From positions 1-63,345 of the forward strand of contig JALNYP010000016.1 in assembly GCA_023229795.1 (NCBI GenBank): a stretch of DNA of 63,345 nucleotides. The letters are read 5' to 3'. This DNA comes from Syntrophobacterales bacterium (GTDB lineage Bacteria > Desulfobacterota > Desulfobaccia > Desulfobaccales > 0-14-0-80-60-11). Both the position numbers and the translations under genes were made by a program. A model generated the notes under the pieces. The model searched no databases. It saw only the letters and a program-made list of their open reading frames with translations, and was not told where the DNA came from. Below are positions 17,269 to 25,655 of the stretch, one piece after another. Each line of letters begins with the position of its first letter. Within the stretch, counting starts at the first letter, position 1.

Positions 17269-17580
17269 TTACAAGGGGAGGCCGCCGGAACTGCACAGAT
17301 GGCTGCAAAGTGTTATTTTACCGGGATGCGGCACCTCAGCTGTCACTGACTGGTAGTGGGAGTGCCTAGACATCTGCAGCAAGTACGTGACCAGCAGGGC
17401 AATCATTAAAATGCGCCGGCCAAATTCACTCTTGCTGGGTTGCTGATCGCCTCGGTGGTTGACAGCAACCGAAGTCAAGAGGTAATCGGGCACGACAGAT
17501 TTATAATTGCCGATAAATCCATCACCTGCCACGTCGAGCAGCAAGATAAGCACCCAGAGAAAAATGATCAGCCTTTTCAT
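17269..17580 (-). CDS. Small single-TM protein, paralogue of the gene at 968
   Basis: From the ATG at 17580 the product is 103 aa: a Lys-Arg start, a hydrophobic segment (LIIFLWVLILLLDVAGDG) and then FIGNYKSV. A second hydrophobic patch lies near 52-62 and the last residues are SSGGLPL. Both termini match the plus-strand protein at 968-1282, including an ungapped 37-residue C-terminal alignment with about one-third identity. The family is not recognised. Conservation of both ends and of length argues for two true genes rather than chance ORFs. The gene is flanked on both sides by transposase remnants, suggesting a mobile or frequently moved locus. Confidence 0.5.
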   Translation of the reverse strand: MKRLIIFLWVLILLLDVAGDGFIGNYKSVVPDYLLTSVAVNHRGDQQPSKSEFGRRILMIALLVTYLLQMSRHSHYQSVTAEVPHPGKITLCSHLCSSGGLPL

Positions 17581-17849
17581 TTTCGGCCTTGCGGTTATCG
17601 ATGCATTTAATTTGCGTGCAAACAATTTCACGGCCTGAGCCGGGCTCACTGCTGGGGCTTGGCCTAGGTGACCGTCCAAGCGCCCATGGTGCCCTAGTGG
17701 TGAACCTCAAACGCTGGGGCACCCTCTTAAAGCTGCGAAGTCCGGCCTGCTCTTGGACTAACGCCGATTAACTTGGAACCGAAGCTCCAAACAAGAGAAA
17801 AGATCCACCTATTCCCAAAAGAACATAACAGGGATTCCAGGACCAGGCA

Positions 17850-18065
17850 AGAAGGATTTGATCCGAGATTATGCCGCAGCCTTGACCACTGCGGAAAGCA
17901 AAACGCGGATGAAACCAGTTCGTAGCAAAATGGCTACTATAGGCAACCCCTTCCTGCTTGCCGTGGGCCAGATCCTCGGTGGAATCAAGGTCGATAATCA
18001 GCCCCTTCTTGTTCTTCCTCTATAACAGGGTCTCCGTGGACCGGGTAAGGGCAGCCTCCAGGACC
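17850..18065 (-). pseudogene. IS1380-type transposase remnant
   Basis: The minus-strand frame below 18020 reads KNKKGLIIDLDSTEDLAHGK, then QEGVAYSSHFATNWFHPRFA. This is the block around the first catalytic Asp of IS1380-family transposases (IDLDSTxDPxHGxQEG.AYNxHF...FHP). A TAG at 18021-18023 interrupts the upstream part (LEAALTRSTETLL) and the frame degenerates below about 17860. Only about 70 codons survive. Confidence 0.72.
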
Positions 18066-18133
18066 TCCCCCACCGACGGCCTGTAAAATTGCGGTTATCC
18101 CTCTTAATTAGGTGAATGGGGATTATGACGACC

Positions 18134-18162
18134 GGCAGGGGCCTTAGGCCCCTGCCTTTTTT
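18134..18162 (+). terminator. Rho-independent terminator
   Basis: GGCAGGGGCC (18134-18143), loop TTA, GGCCCCTGCC (18147-18156) and then six T form a perfect 10-bp GC-rich stem with U-tract reading on the plus strand. No intact plus-strand gene lies just upstream, so it may end a lost IS transcript or a small RNA from 17.6-18.1 kb. Confidence 0.8.
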
Positions 18163-18416
18163 GGGGCCCGGCAGCGCCTACTTGTTAATTAGCGGATTAA
18201 ACAGATTTAAAATCAGTTGAGAAAAAAGGTCCAGGCTTATGCAAATTGTATAAGCATTTTTAATGCATAGAAAAATATCCCGATTGATATCTGCTATGTT
18301 CCATAACTTATAACTGACCGATTCAACCTTCGACAACCTTATCATATCAACAACTTTGGATCAGAAGATTTCGTTGCCCCATGTGACAGTAATTTTCTGT
18401 TGGTCCAAATTAGTGC

Positions 18417-19229
18417 TCACCTAAGCAGATCTTCAAGTTGCTCGAGATTGAAAGAGGTCTCGTGAGCCTGTGACATCCACCTAGCACATCGATTCGCATT
18501 CAATGGAATCCCAACGGGTGGGATGCCTGTGCGGATGCATAGCCTCATACCCATGGCAAGTTCCGGGATACATGCAATTCCGAGCGCACCGATGCTGGAG
18601 TGCTCTTGCTTGAGTCTTCTAAAAAGCCTCTCCTGATCCATTTCTACAGAAATATAAGGTTCGATACCGTATTTCTCGAGTAGGACACTCCCCAGCCGAA
18701 TGAGGCAGCCCTCAGTGCAACCCCTGCACACTGCCTCGATATCACCCTTTACCGAGCGGCAACCCGGCCTGAAGTCGCGCAGGCAATGGGCGATGAGGGC
18801 GAACTTGTATCCGGAGCGTTTAAACTCTTCTCTATAGATTCTGTTCACTAGTTCGATCTCAAGCATATACAGGTGGTATTTCTCTTCCGACGTGGCAAGC
18901 GTGCTGTCCATCCTCTTCGCTGCTAGGGACAAGGTGTTCAGGTGGTTCGAAACATTCTGAGTATAGATGGACAACGACTGTTTGAGAGTCTCCCTAACGA
19001 ATTGGAGTGTCTTCTGATCGGCCCCCGTGGTTTTCAAGCCCATAAGAAAGGGTTTCTTTCCCGCCTTCTGTATCAGGCTCAAAAGCCTTTTTTCGTCAGG
19101 GCAGAGTTTGAGGAACCCATCTACCAATCGCTTTATTTCAGCGTAGTAATGTTCGCTATCATCGCCCTCAGCAAACAGTGAGTATGTTTTCCCTTGGACC
19201 GGCCTGTATACATTCTCGTTATTTGACAA
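18417..19229 (-). CDS. DUF116 family protein
   Basis: The 270-aa protein carries the Cys-rich DUF116 pattern in its C-terminal half: AHCLRDFRPGCRSVKG, then CRGCTEGCLIRLGSVLLEKYG, then IGALGIACIPELAMGMRL and PVGIPLNANRCARW. The clustered Cys residues suggest metal or Fe-S binding. The N-terminal ~140 residues are helical. The biochemical role of DUF116 is not established; it is common in anaerobes. The start appears to be TTG (19229) with GGAGG rather far upstream. The gene stands alone, ~140 bases downstream of the repeated non-coding motif at 19364-19462. Confidence 0.8.
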   Translation of the reverse strand: MSNNENVYRPVQGKTYSLFAEGDDSEHYYAEIKRLVDGFLKLCPDEKRLLSLIQKAGKKPFLMGLKTTGADQKTLQFVRETLKQSLSIYTQNVSNHLNTLSLAAKRMDSTLATSEEKYHLYMLEIELVNRIYREEFKRSGYKFALIAHCLRDFRPGCRSVKGDIEAVCRGCTEGCLIRLGSVLLEKYGIEPYISVEMDQERLFRRLKQEHSSIGALGIACIPELAMGMRLCIRTGIPPVGIPLNANRCARWMSQAHETSFNLEQLEDLLR

Positions 19230-19363
19230 TGCGTTAGAAATCCTCCAGATTGCAAAACCAGGCTGGGCAAATCATTACAAAGCTTTTCATTGAAGCTTTT
19301 ATTGTAACCGATCTCCCATGGACTGCCAGGCTCAATGGTGAGTGTTTTGCCCCTAGTTTGGAT

Positions 19364-19462
19364 GCCTGAAATCGTCCCCCCCCACAAATACCCCTGGAAT
19401 ATATGCAGATCATTTATGCAGTTTTTGCGGCTCGGTGATAAGGGCAGGGGCAAGATATATGC
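19364..19462. repeat. Repeated non-coding motif, copy A
   Basis: About 100 bases starting CCTGAAAT and containing GGCTCGGTGATAAGGG are repeated at 22466-22566 with the same order of blocks (CCTGAAAT, TCC-C-run, ATATG, ATCATTTA, GGCTCGGTGATAAGGG, AGGGG, AAGATA). The spacing is almost unchanged. On the minus strand it lies ~135 bases upstream of the DUF116 gene. I do not recognise it as a known riboswitch. Confidence 0.55.
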
Positions 19463-19591
19463 TTAGTGAACCTTCTTTAAGGTTTTGTTAGGAAAACCAG
19501 AAATGCTCATTCGGGCTGCGTGAGAAGTAATGTGAAATATTCCCTGCGAAATAAATTGACAGGCTCCGGCTACAGGTTTAGGTTTTTATTA

Positions 19592-19867
19592 ATGAAATGG
19601 ATTCGAGGCCATAAATTTTACGGCATCCGTGTGGTTTGTGCCGTTCTCTTATCTGCATTATTTTTCGGGTACTTATGCCCATGTCATGAGTATTCTGGCT
19701 ATGGTGCTGTTATCTTGGGTTCTGATACCTGTGACGACTCCCCTTGCCTGCCGGTGAAGGCCGAAGATGCCGGTTTGGTACCGGTAGGGTTTTTCCCTTT
19801 GCCCCCAATAGGGCCCGCAATACCCAAGATTTTTGTTTTTTCCATCTTCCACCCTCCTCATGCCTAA
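19592..19867 (+). CDS. Possible small membrane protein (weak)
   Basis: An ATG at 19592 opens 91 codons with a hydrophobic segment (VVCAVLLSALFFGYL) followed by Cys-Pro-Cys-His and a Pro-rich end. No clear ribosome binding site and no recognised family. It lies upstream of cytochrome b561 on the same strand. It may be a chance ORF. Confidence 0.22.
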   Translation: MKWIRGHKFYGIRVVCAVLLSALFFGYLCPCHEYSGYGAVILGSDTCDDSPCLPVKAEDAGLVPVGFFPLPPIGPAIPKIFVFSIFHPPHA

Positions 19868-19963
19868 AGCCTTCCTACAATTGGCCATTTTATAATCTTC
19901 CTAAGCTAAGGTTTTACCGGTTTCTTTTCACCTGAATTGCTGGAAATGGAGAGATAGCCCGTT

Positions 19964-20542
19964 ATGAATGAAAACAAATCCAGTGCCAACGAATTGGAAG
20001 ATATCTCCCGTGTGCTCCACCTGGGGCTTACAGTGTTTGGCATCTCGGCCTGGGCTACAGGGTTTTTGGCTGATGACTACAAGAGAGTGGAACACCTGGG
20101 GTTTAGCATCCATAGCTGGCTGGGAATAATTTTTGCCTTTTTCCTCCTCTTGAGGATTGGCTACGGGTTCTGTGGTCCGGACGATCATCAGTTCCTCCGA
20201 TGGGTCCCGTTTACCAGGGACAGGTTGCGCCTGGTCTTCGAAGACCTGTGGACTTTGATAAAATTCAAACTGCCCGACCGGCCGACGCACGTGGGGCTAT
20301 CGGGCCTGGTGCAGACCTTTGGACTCGCAGCCTTTGCCTGGATGGCCGTAACCGGTAGTCTGATGTTTTTTTATCTGAGGCCCGGCACCAAATTCAGAGG
20401 CTTCCTCCACCTTATCAAAGAGATGCACGAAGCCGCCATGTGGCTGATTCCCGTTTATCTGGGCATACATATAGGCGCAGTCCTGCTCCATGCCTTGGTT
20501 GGGGACCATCGTTGGCGGCGGATGTTTTTTCTCAAAGAATAG
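19964..20542 (+). CDS. Cytochrome b561-type membrane protein
   Basis: The 192-aa protein has four predicted TM helices with His residues in the positions typical of bacterial b561 and Ni/Fe-hydrogenase-type cytochrome b: RVLHLGLTVFG (TM1), FSIHSWLGIIFAF (TM2), EMHEAAMWLIPVYLGIHIGA (TM4) and a final LLHALVGDH. These would hold two b-type haems and pass electrons across the inner membrane. The ATG lies behind GGAGAG. The neighbouring DUF5666 gene, 78 bases downstream on the same strand, is probably cotranscribed. No cytochrome c or hydrogenase partner is visible nearby, so the donor is unknown. Confidence 0.8.
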   Translation: MNENKSSANELEDISRVLHLGLTVFGISAWATGFLADDYKRVEHLGFSIHSWLGIIFAFFLLLRIGYGFCGPDDHQFLRWVPFTRDRLRLVFEDLWTLIKFKLPDRPTHVGLSGLVQTFGLAAFAWMAVTGSLMFFYLRPGTKFRGFLHLIKEMHEAAMWLIPVYLGIHIGAVLLHALVGDHRWRRMFFLKE

Positions 20543-20620
20543 GTACTAACGACCCCTTGGCTGGTCTGTCAATCATCACAAAATCTTAAACTAAAACTTC
20601 AACGAGATAAGGAGGATACC

Positions 20621-20896
20621 ATGCGCAAAGTAGCTATTTTCATCCTTGTTGGCATTTTGCTCTCCGTGGGAATTGCCTTCGCTCAACAAAAATTTTATGG
20701 GGTTGTCCAAACAATACCCGAGCAAGGTTACATCGGAACCTGGAACATCGACGGCAAGACGGTCAATGTCACCAAAGACACCAAGATCAAAGAGAAACAT
20801 GGAAAATTGGCTGTCGGCGCCTATGTGGAAGTGGAAGGCGTAACCTTCGAGGGTAAGTTGATCGCCTCAGAGCTTGAGACCGAAAAGAAAAAATGA
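20621..20896 (+). CDS. Small exported DUF5666-like protein
   Basis: The 91-aa product starts behind AAGGAGG with a signal peptide (MRKVAIFILVGILLSVGIAF-A). The mature part matches the DUF5666 beta-barrel pattern: FYGVVQTIPEQGYIGTW, NIDGKTVNVTKDTKI and GAYVEVEGVTFEGKLIASEL. Such small OB-like periplasmic proteins are of unknown function. Its position after cytochrome b561 suggests a shared transcript. Confidence 0.72.
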   Translation: MRKVAIFILVGILLSVGIAFAQQKFYGVVQTIPEQGYIGTWNIDGKTVNVTKDTKIKEKHGKLAVGAYVEVEGVTFEGKLIASELETEKKK

Positions 20897-20970
20897 GTCA
20901 TCCGAATGGCTTGGATAGCCACCCTGTAAGAAAAACCTTATAACTCCTTTTGAATATTGGTTCATCGCTA

Positions 20971-21026
20971 AGGGGGTTGGACGATTCTCCTGATTGGAAC
21001 GCTCCTTACGGAAACGTCCAGCCCCT
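20971..21026. terminator. Long-stem hairpin downstream of the DUF5666 gene
   Basis: AGGGG-G-TTGGACG (20971-20983) pairs with CGTCCA-G-CCCCT (21015-21026) around a 31-base loop that can fold further. There is no T-run. It separates the plus-strand b561/DUF5666 pair from the minus-strand genes beyond. Confidence 0.35.
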
Positions 21027-21032
21027 CTCGGG

Positions 21033-21275
21033 TTAGCGCCAGGCTTTGAGCTTAGGACGGCTAATCGAAGATTTCGAAAACTCTTTCAAAGCCCGACTGC
21101 TTCCTGAATTGCTGCTGATCGTGATGTTTGCCATAGCGCCGGTCGTCACGGTGACCGGCTTAGGATTCCCGCCGTTTATAGGCTGGCCGTATCCTGCTTC
21201 CAGCGATGATTCAACCTGTTTCATTTGGGTGATGATCTTACCGAGTTCGCCCTGATCAATCCAGATGTCTTTGTA
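21033..21275 (-). pseudogene. Truncated zf-TFIIB-type zinc-ribbon protein
   Basis: After a stop at 21276-21278, the minus-strand frame reads YKDIWIDQGELGKIITQ and then a Ser/Gly-rich tail. WIDQGELGKII matches the end of zf-TFIIB zinc-ribbon proteins (C.GIWLDRGELEKI), but the Cys pairs that should precede it are gone: the frame is closed 17 codons upstream of the first ATG. Probably a 5'-truncated relic left beside terC. Confidence 0.45.
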
Positions 21276-21295
21276 TTACGAGCAAAGATCGATTG

Positions 21296-22036
21296 TCACT
21301 CCCTAGTGGTTAGTGATTGAGCAACGGCCACCTTACGGTGACCAACCACTATATTTAGGATCTCTACGAGACCGGAAAAGCCCATGGCGAAATAGAGGTA
21401 GCCTTTGGGAATATGCAATTCCAGGCCCTCAGCGATAAGGGTGACGCCGATCATCAGCAAAAAGCTCAAAGCCAGCATTTTAATGGAAGGATGCCGGTGG
21501 ATAAAATTGCTGATAAGCCCCACTCCCAGGAGCATAACGATAACCGCAATGATGATGGCCGCTACCATAATCCCGATTTTTTGCGCCATGCCGATGGCGG
21601 TAATCACGGAATCGAGGGAAAAAACCAGGTCCAGCAGGAGAATTTGGATAATGACCGACCCAAAGTTAGCAGTGGTGCGGCCCAATTCCCTCGATTCCTC
21701 CATGAAATTCATGGTGTGGTGGATTTCCCGAGTACCCTTGGCCAACAGAAAAAGGCCACCGCTGATGAGAATCACATCCCTCGGGGAGATGCTGTTGCGC
21801 CAGATGGTGAACAGAGGCTGGGTCAGGCTGATTAGCCAGGAGAGGCTTAAGAGCAGCATGATTCTGGTAATCAAGGCCAGACTAAGGCCGAGGGTCCGTG
21901 ACTGCTGCTGACGGTGAGACGGAAGTCTGCCCGATAAAATGGAAATCACCACGATGTTGTCTATCCCCAGGATAATTTCCAGGGCCGTCAGGGTAATCAG
22001 GGCGGTCCAATTATGCAGGTCGAAGAGCCAATCCAC
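21296..22036 (-). CDS. TerC/Alx-family membrane protein (Mn efflux type)
   Basis: The best start is GTG 22036 behind GGGGGAT, giving VDWLFDLHNWTALITLTALE as in TerC proteins; the longer frame would start inside the riboswitch terminator. About 246 aa with seven or so TM helices and the conserved acidic motifs LGIDNIVVISIL and LDLVFSLDSVITAIGMAQK. TerC/YkoY/Alx proteins export Mn2+ or metallate secreted proteins. The yybP-ykoY riboswitch and terminator directly upstream confirm manganese control. The gene ends 21 bases before a zinc-ribbon relic. Confidence 0.9.
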   Translation of the reverse strand: MDWLFDLHNWTALITLTALEIILGIDNIVVISILSGRLPSHRQQQSRTLGLSLALITRIMLLLSLSWLISLTQPLFTIWRNSISPRDVILISGGLFLLAKGTREIHHTMNFMEESRELGRTTANFGSVIIQILLLDLVFSLDSVITAIGMAQKIGIMVAAIIIAVIVMLLGVGLISNFIHRHPSIKMLALSFLLMIGVTLIAEGLELHIPKGYLYFAMGFSGLVEILNIVVGHRKVAVAQSLTTRE

Positions 22037-22118
22037 GCTTCTATCCCCCAGAGGGCCTTTGCAGGCCAGGCAATAGCAGTCAAATTTCGTTAGCGGCATT
22101 AAAGGCGTAAAAGGGGGG

Positions 22119-22158
22119 AAAAAAAGAGACTTCTGCACCGGTCAGGTGCAAAAGTCTC
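22119..22158 (-). terminator. Riboswitch-controlled terminator upstream of terC
   Basis: On the minus strand GAGACTTTTGCACC (22158-22145) and GGTGCAGAAGTCTC (22139-22126) form a 14-bp stem with one G-T pair, followed by seven T. The left arm includes the GACTTTTGC strand of the manganese aptamer, so aptamer and terminator are mutually exclusive: ligand-bound RNA should read through. Confidence 0.85.
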
Positions 22159-22242
22159 ACTAAGCCATCTTATGGCTGGTAAAGCCAAGCCGCTAGGCTG
22201 GGATGTTGACTTTACCCTGGGTAGCTACTCCCCTTTGCTTAA
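22145..22242 (-). promoter_or_regulatory. yybP-ykoY manganese riboswitch
   Basis: The minus strand carries the aptamer signature in order: AAGGGGAGTAGCTACC, then CAACATCCCAGCC, AGCGGCTTGGC, and the closing GTGAGACTTTTGC. These match the conserved yybP-ykoY core, which binds Mn2+. Its 3' strand is shared with the terminator at 22119-22158 and the terC start lies ~85 bases further. The expected logic is Mn2+ binding, antitermination and TerC-mediated Mn export. Confidence 0.88.
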
Positions 22243-22465
22243 AATATATTTACCTAACTGTGGAACCCAAGGCAATCAGTTTTTTTCCCCCTTGTCAATC
22301 TACGATGGCTAAATTTGGAAAAAGCGCTTCTTACGTATAATTGCTATGGTCCGACACTTATCAAGTTGCTGAAAATTCAACCTATTCAGATCATACCTTA
22401 ACTTTTACCCTGAATCATTCCCTGTATTTCCCCCTGGTTTATAGCTTCCTCCGGTTTGCAGGTAC

Positions 22466-22566
22466 CTGAAATGATCCTCCCCCAAAGGGCCCGGTGAGGA
22501 TATGAAAATCATTTACGCTGCCTTGCTGGCTCGGTGATAAGGGAGGGGGCTGGCAAGATAATTGCT
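22466..22566. repeat. Repeated non-coding motif, copy B
   Basis: Second copy of the ~100-base motif at 19364-19462, again beginning CCTGAAAT and containing GGCTCGGTGATAAGGG and AAGATA. On the minus strand it lies ~220 bases upstream of the manganese riboswitch of terC. By eye the two copies agree at roughly three-quarters of positions. Confidence 0.55.
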
Positions 22567-22855
22567 ATCTCGACATAGCTCATACCAGCCATTAATTAAA
22601 CTAAAGTCCTAAACTATTGCTGTCGCCGTTAGTTTTTTGGAATTAACCGTTGATGACGCAGCATCACGCCTTGGTAGAAAATTCCTGGCAACTTCGTTTT
22701 GGTAGGAAAATAAAACTCTCCAGGCAGGCCTGCACCGGAGGCGGAGGAGTAAGACGGCGCTCTATCAGCGCATGGCCATATCCTAAGAACCGCTTATACT
22801 GAATCTAGATTTGCCATTTTTCCCAACGAGTGCGGGAAGATTCCGACGTTTTGTA
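22567..22855. other. Intergenic region, nothing recognised
   Basis: This stretch between motif copy B and the 3' end of mgtA holds no ORF with a convincing start, no terminator with a T-run and no IS relic that I can recognise. Confidence 0.45.
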
Positions 22856-25459
22856 TCAAATCCAAGCCTTGCGCAAAAGCCAGACCTTCACCCCTTGGGT
22901 CAGAAAGACATAGCATAGCAAGGTTAGAGCCAGCAGGGGCCAGTAGAGGGAGGGCAGAGTCTCGAAGCCCAGGGAGGTGGCGATGGGCGAGATGGGCAAC
23001 CACATGCCGATCATCATAATGACCGTGGTGGTGACGATCACCGGCCAACTTGCCCGGCTCTGCAGGAAGGGGAACTTATTGGTCCGGATAACATGAATAA
23101 TAAGGGTTTGGGTAAGGATCGATTCGACGAACCAACCGGTTTGAAACAGAGCCGCGTTGTCCCAGCAGTTAAAGAAGTAGAGCATCATAAAAAAGGTCGT
23201 GTAATCAAAGATAGAACTGCATGGCCCAATAAACACGATGAACCGGTAAATTTCCCGCATCGACCAGGGGCGGGGCTGGGCGATTTGTTCCGGGTCCACG
23301 TCGTCCGCCGGAATAGGAACCTGGGAAAAGTCATAGAGCAGATTGTTGGTCAGGATCTGGATCGGGGCCATGGGAACGAAGGGCAGGAAGGCGCTGGCGC
23401 CCACCACGCTGAACATATTCCCGAAGGAGGAACTGGCACCCATGCGGATGTACTTGAGGATGTTGGCAAAAATCTTCCGCCCTTCAATCACCCCTTGGTC
23501 GAGCACCATCAGGCTTTTTTCGAGTAAAATCAAGTCTGCGGTTTCCTTGGCAATATCTACAGCGGAGTCCACCGAGATCCCCACGTCAGCAGTGTGTAAA
23601 GCCGGAGCGTCATTGATGCCGTCGCCCATAAAACCGACTACGTGTCCCCGCCCCTGAAGGGCCCTGATAATTCGCTGTTTGTGCCCCGGGGTGAGCCGGA
23701 CAAACAGCGTGGTGCTCTCGACCGCTTCGGACAACTCGGCGTCGGGCATAGTCTCGATCTGGGTCCCCAGGAGCACATGGTCGACATCGAGCTTGACCTC
23801 CCGGCAAATTTTCTCGCTCACCAATTCATTGTCGCCGGTCAGGATCTTGACCGAGACCCCATGGGCGTGCAAGGCCCGAATCGCCGGAGCCGTGGAATCC
23901 TTGGGCGGGTCGAGAAAGGCCACATATCCCCTGAGAATCAGATCGTTCTCATCAATGGTGGAATAAGCCGGCTTCTTTTCCAGGTCTTTATAGGCTAGAG
24001 CCAAAACCCGGAAGCCATCTTTGCTGAGTTGCTCATACTCTGCCTCCATGTCGCCGATGGCGTGATGATCCATGGGATAAAACTTGTCCTGCAATTCGAA
24101 CTGGGCGCAGCGCTTGAAAACTTCCTCCGGCGCACCCTTGCAAATGAGCCGATGAGCTCCCTCGGGGGTTTCCACCACTACCGACATCAGTTTGCGGGCA
24201 AAATCAAAAGGGACTTCGTCAACCTTTCGGTAATTGGGGATGTTGAAGGAGTCTTCATGTTCCTTGTGTGCGAGGACGGCGCGGTCCAAGACGTTCTTCA
24301 ACCCGGTTTGAAAGAAGCTGTTCAAGTATGCCAGCAGCAAAACGCCCTTGTCATCCTCCCCGGTCACATCGCAATGCTTCTCCAGAATGACGCGATCCAT
24401 GGTCAAAGTGCCCGTTTTATCGGTGCAGAGTATGTCCATCGCCCCAAAATTCTGGATCGCATTAAGGCGTTTGACGATCACCTTCTTTTTGGACATGGCC
24501 ATGGCGCCCTTGGAAAGGCAGACGGTCACAATCATGGGCAGCATCTCGGGAGTCATGCCCACCGCGACCGCCATGGCGAAAAAGAACGCCTCCTGCCAGT
24601 TATGCTTGGTTAAGCCATTAATGACAAAAACTAGCGGCACCATAACCAGAATAAAGCGGATCATCAACCAGGTAAACTGGGAGACCCCTTTGTCGAAGCT
24701 GGTCTGCACCTCCTGGACAACCAAGGCGCTGGCCATGCTTCCCAAATAGGTTTTTACGCCCGTCATCACCACCACGCCCAAACCTGTACCGCGCTCCACG
24801 CTGGTTCCAAGGAAACAGATATTTTGCAGTTCCAACAGTCCCAAGCCCTCTGAGGCCTCTTGGATCGCAAACTTCTCCACCGGAAACGATTCTCCCGTTA
24901 GACTGGCCTGAATAATAAACAAGTCTTTGCAGGAAATGAGGCGGACATCTGCGGGGATCATGTCCCCGGCCGCCAGATGCACCACGTCTCCCGGGACCAA
25001 TTGAGCCAGGGGGATCTCCCTGGTTTGGCCATCCCGGACAACGGTGGCATTAACGCTAATCATGGCCTTGAGCTTGGCCGCAGCGGTGTCAGCCCGGGCT
25101 TCTTGGACAAACCGCAGCACCACTCCCAGGACCACCATGACGGCCATCACCACCGTAGCCCGTAAATCGCCGGTTAGGGCTGATACCGTTGCCAAGATCG
25201 AAAGCAAGATTACTAGGGGGTTTATCAAGGCCCGCCCGAATAGTCGCCAGCGGTTGTGCCGCTTATCCTGCGCCACCACATTTGGCCCATGTTCTGCCAG
25301 CCGCCGCGCCGCTTCGACTTCGCTCAGGCCCTGGTTGGAAGTCCCGAGTTTCTGGTATACCTGCTCCGGCTCACTGACACTTACTTCCATGATTTCCGGA
25401 GAAACCTGAATCTCAGAGGGATGCTTAGGGGCGCCCAATTTTTTAGGGATTATAGTCAT
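22856..25459 (-). CDS. mgtA: P3B-type Mg2+-importing ATPase
   Basis: The 867-aa protein is a full-length MgtA/MgtB-type P-ATPase. It has the actuator motif ASLTGESFPVEK (about residue 185), the phosphorylation site LCTDKTGTLTMD (about 345), the hinge GFMGDGINDAPALHTADVGI (about 635) and ten TM helices, with the C-terminal set typical of P3B (FQTGWFVESILTQTLIIHVI). It carries Mg2+ into the cytoplasm. No M-box or long leader with a coding peptide is apparent between 25460 and 25655, unlike enteric mgtA. It lies beside a P3A ATPase on the same strand, ~195 bases apart. Confidence 0.92.
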   Translation of the reverse strand: MTIIPKKLGAPKHPSEIQVSPEIMEVSVSEPEQVYQKLGTSNQGLSEVEAARRLAEHGPNVVAQDKRHNRWRLFGRALINPLVILLSILATVSALTGDLRATVVMAVMVVLGVVLRFVQEARADTAAAKLKAMISVNATVVRDGQTREIPLAQLVPGDVVHLAAGDMIPADVRLISCKDLFIIQASLTGESFPVEKFAIQEASEGLGLLELQNICFLGTSVERGTGLGVVVMTGVKTYLGSMASALVVQEVQTSFDKGVSQFTWLMIRFILVMVPLVFVINGLTKHNWQEAFFFAMAVAVGMTPEMLPMIVTVCLSKGAMAMSKKKVIVKRLNAIQNFGAMDILCTDKTGTLTMDRVILEKHCDVTGEDDKGVLLLAYLNSFFQTGLKNVLDRAVLAHKEHEDSFNIPNYRKVDEVPFDFARKLMSVVVETPEGAHRLICKGAPEEVFKRCAQFELQDKFYPMDHHAIGDMEAEYEQLSKDGFRVLALAYKDLEKKPAYSTIDENDLILRGYVAFLDPPKDSTAPAIRALHAHGVSVKILTGDNELVSEKICREVKLDVDHVLLGTQIETMPDAELSEAVESTTLFVRLTPGHKQRIIRALQGRGHVVGFMGDGINDAPALHTADVGISVDSAVDIAKETADLILLEKSLMVLDQGVIEGRKIFANILKYIRMGASSSFGNMFSVVGASAFLPFVPMAPIQILTNNLLYDFSQVPIPADDVDPEQIAQPRPWSMREIYRFIVFIGPCSSIFDYTTFFMMLYFFNCWDNAALFQTGWFVESILTQTLIIHVIRTNKFPFLQSRASWPVIVTTTVIMMIGMWLPISPIATSLGFETLPSLYWPLLALTLLCYVFLTQGVKVWLLRKAWI

Positions 25460-25655
25460 GAGTCAGCTTTCCAGGGCCCCCCGAAATCGAAGGATGAAAG
25501 TGGATTTTCTTTAAAAATAGAATATCTTATCCAAAAATTGAGATCATTGTGACCAGAGCCTAACATAACGTTTCCGAGATAACTGGCGAGTACTCATCTT
25601 GAAAAGATATCTCTTAATCTTCTTACTAGATTTACCAGAAATGTTCTTTAATCAC

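Noticed and set aside
21033..21224. The 63-codon minus-strand ORF as an intact gene
   Set aside because: The recognisable zinc-ribbon end lies upstream of its first ATG and is cut off by a stop, so it is treated as a truncated relic.
22039..22138. Extension of TerC to a start at 22138
   Set aside because: That start lies in the right arm of the riboswitch terminator; the GTG at 22036 has a proper GGGGGAT and matches TerC N-termini.
25460..25655. Mg2+-sensing leader upstream of mgtA
   Set aside because: I looked for M-box blocks or a Pro-rich leader ORF and saw neither; only AT-rich sequence without stable hairpins.
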